Source: Owenia fusiformis | Lineage: Eukaryota > Annelida > Polychaeta > Sabellida > Oweniidae | Assembly (NCBI GenBank): GCA_903813345.2 | Contig: CAIIXF020000008.1 | Location: 6,459,341 to 6,523,340, forward strand | DNA: 64,000 nucleotides | Direction: 5' to 3' | In this document: one piece after another, positions 22,919-31,724 of the stretch | Layout of the letters: every line of letters starts with the position of its first letter | Numbering within the stretch: position 1 is the stretch's first letter | Translations under genes and position numbers: made by a program | The notes under the pieces: model-generated | Told to the model about the DNA's origin: nothing | Seen by the model: the letters and a program-made list of their open reading frames with translations, nothing else | The model's database searches: none

Positions 22919-25857
22919 ATTAACTATCAGATTTAAAGAAATCTACAACATTTTTTTCATTTTTAACCATAATTTGAACATCACACTCTTTATCTGTTGC
23001 ATCCGTATCCATATAACTGCTGCTAAACTATTTTTACAAAAAAAACATATACAAAGTAAATGTATATACTGTAATAGATACTTTCATAAACATAATGTAA
23101 AAAATGCATAGTCCCCATATATGTAGATGGATTCTTTATGCTGTTGACACCTACACAGTGAGAGCCAGTTAGTGACACTATTTGTAATATTTTGGACATC
23201 TCAGATTGTAAGGTCAACCATTTGTCATATTACAGTTTATTCACAAAACCCATGTAACTTGTAACTTGCAATCACCTGCCACTGATAGATGGGTGGTATC
23301 AAAATCAACATTTCAGAGTAAATCTACTGAATGTTTAGGCTGCCATTACTAAGAAATCCTGTCTAATAGAGATCCTTGATTTTTTTAAATTCCAGCTGAA
23401 AAATGTAGGTTGATGCTTGTAAAAGGAACAAGCTGAAAAGTGAGACGCCGCCCGCCGCCCGTCAAGCTGACTACAATATCGTACCTCTTGTTAGGTACGA
23501 TAAAAACTGCAGCCTTATTGTTATATATTTAATACTAGAGCCTCTGCTTAATCACTAGATTCTTGTAAAGTTTTTATTCCCTCTGGTGTAAACTAACCAG
23601 TAATTAAGCCCTAGAGTAATTAGAAGCTGTAAAAAGTGATTTATTTACTTTTTCTTGATCTACATTAACATTGTGATGGCTTAGCATAAACAGTTTTGCT
23701 GTAAAATAAACACTTTTACTAAACTCTTAATCACCTTATAGAAGGTACATGTACTTCAACTGTCTTTCTGGTTCTTGTAGTTATGTACCATGGGGCACTA
23801 CCTCTTCCCTATGTCCCCATAGTAACAGATAAACCCATATAAAACATAGCAGTGATCTCCCCAGCATGAAGCAAGTGGGCGCTGCACCTTCCTGAGAATT
23901 CATCTATAAAGAATTGTCCAATTTGTAATACAGATATATCTAAAAGGGAAGATATTTTCCGTTTCAATAATGAAAATCTAAGTTTCTTCTTCAAAGTCAT
24001 TATCAAGTTTATTAAATTCAAATCTGACATTTTTGTGGTTTTGAACAAAAACAAAATGAAATGTTATTAATATTACTTTTTGTTACATTCAAAAAGACCG
24101 GATGGACCTAATTTATGTCTCGAAACATCACTTCCTATTCAGAATTGTTGAAAAGGGGAACTATAGAAATGTCATCAAGGATCAATGCTATATGCAATAT
24201 TAAAAAATAACACCATAAAAGGTCAGACATTACTTATGATTATGCGACAGGTCATAAAACTGGTTTTCATTTTCACAAACATGAACAAATAAAAGATTTA
24301 TTAATTCATAAAAAGTGAAACCATTTATGTCTTCTTTAAACTAAACTCAATAAGTTATTCAAACTTAACAGTAATATAAACTATTCACATATTGCCTTTT
24401 AAAAACATATGCATCGCATAAATTAACAGTCTACTGAACTTATGAACCTGCGAAAAAGTTGCCTGACTTATTTTCACTCAAATATCAATCTAATTCAATT
24501 TACACAAATCAGTATTTATATTCCATTGTAGAGCACACTTTCTTCCCTAAAGCACAACTAGAAGACACAGACATAAAGATTTGATGTTTAATTCTTAATT
24601 TGTATAATGATAACTAGGACATATTGTTTCCTATGCTTGTGATCTTCATTTTGCCTTTAATGAGTGCTCAGAATTATACATCAGCCATTGGTTACCATGA
24701 CGACAGCATCCATCTAAAACAGGAAATGCTACAGATGGAATCAGCATAAAAGACAAGTTTAATTGTTTATCATGACAATATCTCGAACATCTGGACATCA
24801 AACAACATGCATAGATCTTCTCTGTAGGCAGGCTCCTTCCATACTTTTTTAATTGAACTCCTGACTGATCATTTGGCATTGCTATAAACTTCAGAGTGTC
24901 AACTGAATGGCTGTTTACATCATGCGTGCTCCATTCATGGCAGGTATCACATTTTCTATCCTACTTAAGATTTTCAAAAACAGGACTTCAATGGAATTTT
25001 TCTCTTGGGCATCAAACAATATGCAATCTTCACAGTTGAAGACCAATATGTATGTTAATCTCCTGGTAGTGATTAAAACAAGCCAGATGCAAAGAGATGG
25101 TTAACCACAGATTACTACCAGTTATGCACACTCCAACATGATCACAACACACTCAAGTTGTTAATCATTCACTTACACTCACTGAAAATATATTTTGGAA
25201 TAACTAACTTATAACACTCATAGTAAATATATTTTTGAAAGTTGTGTATGTTGTCCAGATCATGTGCATCACTTTTCCATCCAATCAACAAGCCAGTAAC
25301 AATTCAAATCACTAGACAGTTTGTTACCACATTACTGATCCTCTAAGACCAGGACTTCATCAGCTAGCCTTTTTTTACAAATACAAACTGGTTTCAAATG
25401 ATGGGTAATATATAACAAATGCACACAAATATCAAATGTGTGAGTATACATCAATCTAGCAAATCAAATGCTGAGCGAAATCTACTCCAGAAGATACACT
25501 CAACAACAAGGTTAATTCTGGACATGTACATATACCTGGCCAAGCTGTTCCCGATCACTATGATGGACTACACATTATAGCAACACCAACCATCTCTTCC
25601 ACTTGGTCTAATTAAACTCTTACCTCCTTATAGTAGCCAATCCCAAATTGGTGAACAAATTGGAATAGGAAACCATTATGCTGGTAGAAGTGATCAATAG
25701 TATTTGACAGTGGGTGATAAACCCCAGATGGGTACAAGCACCTCATCTATAACTGCATACTATCAATAATCAGTGTTTGGCACCTGGGCCGTACCATCTC
25801 TGTCTCTGAATATATTTTTCAGGATGTTCAGTCATGCATGAATTGCCTATAACATAC
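22919..25857. other. Non-coding stretch, no gene seen
   Basis: It contains a GC-rich patch plus hairpin at 23440-23502. The rest is AT-rich unique sequence without recognisable coding motifs. Confidence 0.55.
23440..23502 (+). repeat. GC-rich patch followed by a perfect 10-bp-stem hairpin
   Basis: GACGCCGCCCGCCGCCCGTC is followed by a hairpin with arms TATCGTACCT (23477-23486) and AGGTACGATA (23493-23502) and the loop CTTGTT. The order GC-rich microsatellite then hairpin is the same as in the element at 4655-6700, although the sequences differ. It may be the 3' end of another non-autonomous element family. Confidence 0.55.
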
Positions 25858-26023
25858 CTGGGCCCTCCTCCTCTCTTTTACTGCTTCAAATGACTGTTGC
25901 ATCATCGGAACATGATGTGTTTTGTTCAGAGACTTGAGTATATATTGAGACCCATCCATGTAGATAAAGCTCTCATTTAAAGGGGCAAAATCAAGCGAGA
26001 CATAATGAAAATGGTAGTCATCT
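25858..26023 (-). CDS. Candidate exon of an unrecognised gene
   Basis: This is a minus-strand open segment of 166 nt with a consensus donor (CCCAG|GTATGT) at its end and a possible acceptor (TCTAG) at its start. It encodes 55 residues: DDYHFHYVSLDFAPLNESF, then YMDGSQYILKSLNKTHH, then VPMMQQSFEAVKERRRAQ. The composition looks protein-like (mixed aromatic and charged residues, an NKT glycosylation sequon) and unlike the AT-rich noise around it. I do not recognise the family. Immediately upstream (26029 on) is a CAGGG-ended mobile repeat in reverse orientation, which brings an in-frame stop. Either that element sits just before the acceptor or it has interrupted an older, longer exon. Could be a chance open frame. 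Confidence 0.4.
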
Positions 26024-26028
26024 CTAGA

Positions 26029-26175
26029 CAGGGATTTCACTTAAATTTCTGACAATATGCAAAACAAATGAAAACAACAGGCAAAATTATAATTTCAACA
26101 AGGAAACATTTGCAAAGTTCCTCAAAACAACAGGGAATTTTGGTAAAAAAACAACCATGCAAAACCCATGAGATG
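26029..26175 (-). mobile_element. CAGGG-ended repeat, reverse copy
   Basis: CAGGGATTTCACTTAAATTT at one end, with AAAACAACAGG motifs twice. Read on the minus strand it aligns with the copy at 18491-18694 (CCTGTTGTTTTGAGGAACTT, then CCTGTTGTTTTCATTTGTTT). It abuts the candidate exon at 25858-26023. Confidence 0.6.
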
Positions 26176-26491
26176 ATATACATGTAATTCAGTGAGAGCA
26201 AAGTCACGCATGTGAACTCAAACAATACTGATTATTTATTTGACAGGCAGGCCTCTTATCAACCAAGCTGCAGATTATTGCAAAATTGAAATTATGAGCA
26301 ATCACATCAATCTCTGAATCTTTTTGGCATCTTGTCTGCGATGTTGCTAAGCAACAACCTCAAATATCAGGTGTAGAATTGAGATTAAATATTTATAAAA
26401 AATGACAATGATTTTATTGTCTGTTACATGCAAAATTGTCTTAAAATTACATGCAGTAAAACATTTAGTATAGCCATGTATGACAATAGAC

Positions 26492-26916
26492 TAGATGCGA
26501 GTAGAAAAAACTTGGATTTACGGCATTAAATATTCAAAATTCAGTCAAAGCGATGTTATATCTGAAATCCACATGTGAAAGTACATCTAGAAATATGGTT
26601 TCGAAAATTGTTTATCAAGTTTGAAAACTTAATCATTTTTGAAAGTGTGACTCCTAGTTCGGGTTGATTCTACATAGAGCCCATGTTACAAAATCACAAA
26701 AAGGGAAATATCTTTTCTTGTATTGGTCAGATAACATTTTCATTTACTGGACATATTTTGATTTGCATAACTATTAGATACATAAGGGTTATATGAAGGT
26801 TTAACCACTAAAACAGATGTAATTTAAGTTAAAGGGAACTTTCTACTATACCCGCCATGCTATCTGACCCGAATGAGCACCTGGTGGTGAAACTGGTAAC
26901 TACCTACTCGCATCTA
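26492..26916. mobile_element. MITE with TAGATGCGAGTAG inverted ends
   Basis: Perfect 13-bp inverted termini TAGATGCGAGTAG (26492-26504) and CTACTCGCATCTA (26904-26916) enclose about 400 bp without coding potential. If the outermost TA is a target duplication, it would be a Tc1/mariner-type MITE with GATGCGAGTAG ends. A truncated copy of its left part lies at 59773-59905. Confidence 0.75.
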
Positions 26917-29652
26917 CGTTATTAAAAATTAGAATTATATTAACATAGCAGTCATGGGCGACATGGAGTCAGCAAAGAATATGTCAGAAGACTTCATAAT
27001 ACATCCATCTTGAAAATATCATACCTTGGAAAATCAAAATGCCATGAACAGAAACTTTCAAGCTCTTTCAGATTTTCCATGATTATTAAGTCAAAGAAAA
27101 GAGAAGATATCAAGGGATTTAATACTATTCTGTTTTGCTCTTATCAACAGAGTCTTAAAACCTTATGCTGTCAAAACAACATGATAGTCATCACAACCTT
27201 CATGTTTTCTTCCCAGGAATGTAGTAGCATCACCTTCTGTTTCTAATAAAGCAAACTTCCAGGTTCATAATGTGCCTGATGTTCTCTGGTAGAGCCACAG
27301 CGGAAGTGTTGTATTATTTTTACCTGTCCAGATGGTTATCTATACCCTTACAGCATTCCAGGGAATTTCCCCATTGACAACCATATTAATCATAGAGAAA
27401 ACCAGAATGAATCTAAACACATGTATAACATTATGTAAAAGGAAGTAATGGTAAGTGATGTGTATGAATCACGCTTGTAATAATCACATGTAGGATGTTT
27501 TTGGGAGGTTTTGAGATATTTAGGATTTTTTGGATGGGCCTATCTCTGCTCAGCATCAACATGTTGCTAGAGCATCTTGTTTCTCAAATACACTATACCT
27601 TTACAGGTATTTCCATGTTGTCCAACACTAACTAGTGAATAATCTTAAGAATACATGTACAATGTATATTTAACAATACATTCTCTCTGGGATTTTTCTT
27701 TAACTGAGCTCAAAACTTTACCTATTCTGAAAAAAGTATGTCCAAAACATGCCAATTTTTCATATTCTTTTGTCAAAGCATGTTATCTTGATCTATCAAG
27801 GTAGAAAAAAAAGAAAACACTTCCGGTTTCCTTTCCTTGATGATGAGTCCATCAAAGACAAATTTGAAGAGAGTCATAACATTAGGGATGGTACATCGTG
27901 TTTTTAAAAATAAACTCCACAGATGAAATCATCATTCCCTGTCTTAACTATTGACGTTTGGATCCTATTCCCTGTGCAGGATGATTTACCAGTTTGCATT
28001 AACCACAGCGTGTTTCAGTAGCTGATAATGAAGTATAAGATTGAGAGGGAGGGTATTAGATTACAGGTGAGCTTCAGGTAATAGGTGCCTGATAACAACA
28101 CCTGGTAGTAGAAGTTGTAGTGGGATGACCCATAAACATGAATTCATATGTAGTAAGGTTCAGGCTATGGGGTCAAATTGATAAGTATATTGAGAGACAT
28201 ACATAATATTTTCATTTGACCAATTATAAATTCTTTTATCAGTATAAGGAGCCTGTATCAATGTGAGGGGTCTAATTCCACATTTTTCATTACATGAGAA
28301 TTTCGTGGGTGGATTCTTTACAAATGCCAAATCTCGAAATATTACATCGACTGCTGCACTTCAAAGATTTCTAACTATCGAATGGTGTATACATAGCCAA
28401 GATTTCTGTGGACTTTAACAAAGGCTAGTAAATAAACAGTCAACAATTGTAAATACTTGTAATAACAATTTGATAACATCTTACAATATGAAAGACCCAT
28501 TGAACAATTATGATTCCAAGAAAATTTAGAGGTCAATAATGTTACAAATCTTATGTAGGATAATTCCTTATGCTGTACTGACAACTGTACATGCCCTTAT
28601 ATAGAAAAAAACATCAGGAACCACGATGGGCAATATTTGAATAACACAACAATAAATACATTTAGACTTCTTTTTACAGACAGATATTAAAACGATGCAA
28701 TGGTTTCATTATACAGAGAAACACACAGCCTCTAAGTCTCTGACAAATGTCTCTTGAGCCAATATGCTGAACCACAACAAATGAACAAGCTCTGATATAA
28801 GGAAAAGCTTCTTCTAAGATTTCCCGAGTTCTTATTAGAGATCCAAGCAATTTAGCGATGAAACCAACTGTAATTGACAACCAACAAAAAATAACAGTTA
28901 ATCAAATCTAGATGTATTTATCCAAAGCCCATATATACTAATTGAAAGCTAAATGAATTACTACAATATATTGAAACCACCCCTAGTAATAAAGAAACTG
29001 TACTTTGACCATTGCCAATATGTAAAGTAAATTGTTCAATATGGTCGATATTAAGTATGTAACACATGATAAGAAACTGACCTTTATTTCAATCTATTTG
29101 TGGTTAATATGTACGATTTTTATATCTTGAAGCATAAGCATAAAAGGCAACATTTGACAACACGACAGAATCTATAATGAACCATATCAAGCAAATATCA
29201 AACCTGTAGTCAATAGAGCAAGTCACAACTGTCCAATGACTTTCAGTTGGTTTTATTTATCATCAACTCTTAAAATACCAACCCATTCAGGGCTGAAACA
29301 TCCAGGGAAGTTGTAATGAAATTAAACAACAGATTTGTTAATTGAATCAAATAGGAAATCCAGGATTACGAACATAAATAGTGGTCAATGTTTCTATGGG
29401 AAATAACAGAAAAGTTCAAGTACCAACCTAGTTTATAACTGGAGGTCTATAAAAGCCACATAAAGATAAATCAAACTGCCCCCTGTGTACTTACAAGCAT
29501 AGTGGTGGTACAAAGCTTCACTCTCACTTCTTTCATTTCACCCTCAAATCATAGTGAGAGTCAATATATTTGGTCTTCTTTGAACCATGACAGAGCTATT
29601 CTGATATTCTTCAATCTTTCCTTTTACAAATGAATACCCTGCTTGTACTAAG
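26917..29652. other. Non-coding stretch with one possible decayed coding fragment
   Basis: Mostly AT-rich unique DNA. A minus-strand open segment at 28674-28880 has weak resemblance to an SGNH-hydrolase segment and is listed separately. Nothing else was recognised. Confidence 0.55.
28674..28880 (-). pseudogene. Possible decayed SGNH-hydrolase-like fragment
   Basis: The minus-strand open frame reads RTREILEEAFPYIRACSFVV followed by VQHIGSRDICQRL. SGNH hydrolases, and the hydrolase-like domains that occur in some invertebrate retroelements, have a block of the type 'hydrophobic strand - hIGxND'. Here it would be HIGSRD, with the Asn replaced, which suggests decay. Only one block is visible, no splice sites or upstream GDS block were found, and the match is from memory of the motif. 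Treat as weak. Confidence 0.2.
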
Positions 29653-29714
29653 ACTAATTATAAATGGAAGATGAACCTCTCTTTTAAGAAGTGAAGTTGA
29701 ATGAATGCAAAAGA
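29653..29714 (+). repeat. Short dispersed repeat (TCTCTTTTAAGA..GTGAAGTTGA), copy 1
   Basis: CTAATTATAAA, then GATGAACCTCTCTTTTAAGA and AGTGAAGTTGAATGAATGCA, nearly identical to 44911-44970. Shorter matches to GAAGCTCTCTTTT lie near 15016 and, inverted, near 47688. Confidence 0.6.
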
Positions 29715-29794
29715 TAAAAAACAAAGGAACTGATTGCTCATGCTTCAAGGGTTGCACCCTCTCTTCATGAGACAAGAGATGCTGTAGATTTGCA

Positions 29795-29938
29795 ATGGAG
29801 AGGGCTATTCCTGACCATATTGAAGTAAAAGATGAAGTAAAAGATAAAGGGAATCATTGTGATGATTCATCTGAACTGAGAGAAGAACTGAAGGAGTCAC
29901 TGGATGACAATGATGATTCTCTTGACCAAGAGAAATAG
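29795..29938 (+). CDS. Candidate short acidic ORF or terminal exon
   Basis: An ATG-to-stop frame of 47 codons encodes MERAIPDHIEVKDEVKDKG, then NHCDDSSELREELKESLDDN and DDSLDQEK. It is extremely rich in Asp, Glu, Lys and Ser, unlike the translation of nearby noise. A possible acceptor (GCTGTAG at 29781-29787) precedes it in the open frame, so it could be the last exon of a plus-strand gene. No homology is recognised. It lies 150 bp upstream of the DIRS element, outside it. A chance frame in purine-rich DNA is the main alternative. Confidence 0.3.
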   Translation: MERAIPDHIEVKDEVKDKGNHCDDSSELREELKESLDDNDDSLDQEK

Positions 29939-30092
29939 AATCATGACTGATAATATCCATATACCATATCCCATAGACACTTCGATATTTGCTCTTTTAA
30001 ACAAGAACTCGATATTGTAGTAATCACCCACCTATGGGCCTATGGGGCTCACAGGTGTCAGAGCCTTGTAAAGATTCCCCTTGTGACTGAAG

Positions 30093-30166
30093 ATTCTACC
30101 ATGTTACATATTCAAGGAGATCACGTGAGAAAGCATTGCGCACGCAACAGACTAATAAGTAATCAG
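30093..30166. repeat. DIRS left inverted terminal repeat
   Basis: The inner 40 or so bases (ATTGCGCACGCAACAGACTA... side) are identical to the inverse of the right repeat. The outer part differs by small changes (ATTCTACCATGTTACATA vs ATTCTACCTGTTACATTG), as usual for DIRS ends. Confidence 0.93.
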
Positions 30167-30558
30167 TGTGTTGCAGACACGCAAAGAGAACAGACGTGGG
30201 CTCAAAGCAGCTTCACATGTTCATGTTTGAAATATAATTATTTCACATCAGTTCAAAATTGAACTTAACTGCAAAATTGCAGGGATATTTATATTAGGAA
30301 TCCATTTCCCTCAGTAAGTTTACAACTTACTAGTGTACATGTACATTGATACAACCTTATTCATTAGTACGTTATGAGAATTTTCTAAATTTGTAACGTG
30401 TGTTCAGTGAAGCATTCAATATTGAATGCGTATATACTGTGCTAAGCCTATTTGGTCAACCAATTACAACGCAAAGCTCATAATTGAGTCAATTCTATTC
30501 AGGTGTGTTATTTGAATAGACCTACGTGGCAAGCTAAATTATACCACGTGGAATTTAT
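30167..30558 (+). other. DIRS 5' untranslated region
   Basis: A non-coding leader between the left repeat and the gag start codon. It presumably carries the element promoter, but no specific signal was recognised. Confidence 0.5.
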
Positions 30559-31512
30559 ATGATGGCTGAAGCACAAGTTTCTAGTCCCAAACAGGGAAAG
30601 AAAACGCCAACTACACTAACCATGGATTCTGGTTCTAGTAAATCAAAGTCTACTAGTAAATCTACCACCTCTAAGAGGTCTTCTGTAACAGATACACCAA
30701 GTGTATCAAATGAGGATTCTGGACTCTCGGTGAAATTTGTCCACGACATCACGCAAGCATTGACTGTCGGTCTAGGAAATATTAAAGATAGCATGACCGA
30801 AGCAATTCAGGATATGAAATCCTCCTGGGATATTTCCAATCAAATTGATTATGATGAGGATTATGAACAGTCTGATAATGCTATGGATGTTGATTCGTGT
30901 GAAACCTCTGGTAAAACACATGAAGGAAACTCCGAGGCTAATGCTCTGTCCACTTTCATGAAGAAAATCCATGATAAGGCCAAGTTACAAGAGGAAATGG
31001 GCCCTCCGTTAAATAAATTTATGGCCGAAATGGTTACGGAGCTTGTGCAATCGAAGCCAGACGAAGATGATATGACCGCTAAAATGGAGGAGCACAAAAC
31101 TCCCGAGAATGTACCCTTATTATGCACTACCAAGGTAAACGAACCTATTTGGGCAAGGGTAACGTCTGAGGTACGCTCCAATGATATAAAATATCAGAAG
31201 GTCCAATCACCTCTGGTGAAAGGCATAATTGCCTCGTCACGTGCTCTTGAGAAAGTGGACGGCCTAAAACAATCGTTATCTAAAGATACTGATGAATACG
31301 ACGACGTGCTGGGGAATATCGCCGAAATGGTATATGAAAATATACTTTTCTGCACGTATGCGAACCTAAAGTTGAATATGCGCAGACGAGAATTGTTCAA
31401 AAACGAAATCAACCAGGGTTTTAAACACCTATGCGCAAAATCCGTCCCAATCACTCAGTGGCTATTCGGAGACGATATCTCGAAACAAGTCAAGGAAATA
31501 AAACCCAACTGA
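30559..31512 (+). CDS. gag: DIRS ORF1, gag-like protein
   Basis: 317 residues starting at the first of two adjacent ATGs (30559, 30562). The N-terminus is Ser/Thr/Lys-rich and probably disordered. Residues about 60-90 form a likely amphipathic helix (FVHDITQALTVGLGNIKDSM), followed by acidic stretches (YDEDYEQSDNAMDVDS). The C-terminal half is helical and ends SVPITQWLFGDDISKQVKEI. The 'QWLFGDDISK' type ending is typical of DIRS ORF1 just before an RG-rich tail. Here a stop follows at 31510-31512 and the RG-rich tail is found in the -1 frame, so ORF1 appears to end early. Function as a nucleic-acid-binding structural protein is inferred from its position. Confidence 0.85.
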   Translation: MMAEAQVSSPKQGKKTPTTLTMDSGSSKSKSTSKSTTSKRSSVTDTPSVSNEDSGLSVKFVHDITQALTVGLGNIKDSMTEAIQDMKSSWDISNQIDYDEDYEQSDNAMDVDSCETSGKTHEGNSEANALSTFMKKIHDKAKLQEEMGPPLNKFMAEMVTELVQSKPDEDDMTAKMEEHKTPENVPLLCTTKVNEPIWARVTSEVRSNDIKYQKVQSPLVKGIIASSRALEKVDGLKQSLSKDTDEYDDVLGNIAEMVYENILFCTYANLKLNMRRRELFKNEINQGFKHLCAKSVPITQWLFGDDISKQVKEIKPN

Positions 31513-31724
31513 GAGGCGTTTTCAGTAACCGAGGTCGTGGTTACCGTGGAGGCTATAAAGGCCGTGGTCGTGGACGTGGAGCCAATAACCATTTTTTATG
31601 GCAAGGCGACAAGTCAAACACCGGTCAGCGGAATTCCTACAAAGGAAATGGCGCCAAGAGAGGCAAGTGGTCAAAGACCAAGTCCCAGAACAAGTCGTCC
31701 CAGGACCAAGCTGCTTCACAGTAG
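31431..31724 (+). CDS. RG-rich gag tail in the -1 frame
   Basis: An open frame overlaps the end of ORF1 by 82 nt in the -1 frame. It contains SNRGRGYRGGYKGRGRGRG (about 31530-31587) followed by HFLW and a basic Lys/Ser/Gln-rich end. RGG-type boxes bind RNA and are typical of DIRS gag C-termini, so this is very probably the displaced tail of ORF1. No canonical -1 slippery heptamer was found in the 31431-31512 overlap. A one-base indel in this copy is the simplest explanation, unless a non-canonical shift is used. Confidence 0.75.
   Translation: MRKIRPNHSVAIRRRYLETSQGNKTQLRGVFSNRGRGYRGGYKGRGRGRGANNHFLWQGDKSNTGQRNSYKGNGAKRGKWSKTKSQNKSSQDQAASQ
31592..31598 (+). promoter_or_regulatory. Candidate -1 ribosomal frameshift site U_UUU_UUA
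   Basis: In the RG-rich frame the codons are CAT TTT TTA TGG, giving the heptamer T TTT TTA at 31592-31598. After a -1 slip the next codon is ATG at 31598, the first codon of the pol frame. The pol frame is closed upstream by a TAA at 31586-31588, so pol can be entered only here or by starting at that ATG. The heptamer is a canonical slippery sequence for -1 frameshifting. A downstream stimulatory structure was not verified. Confidence 0.6.
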
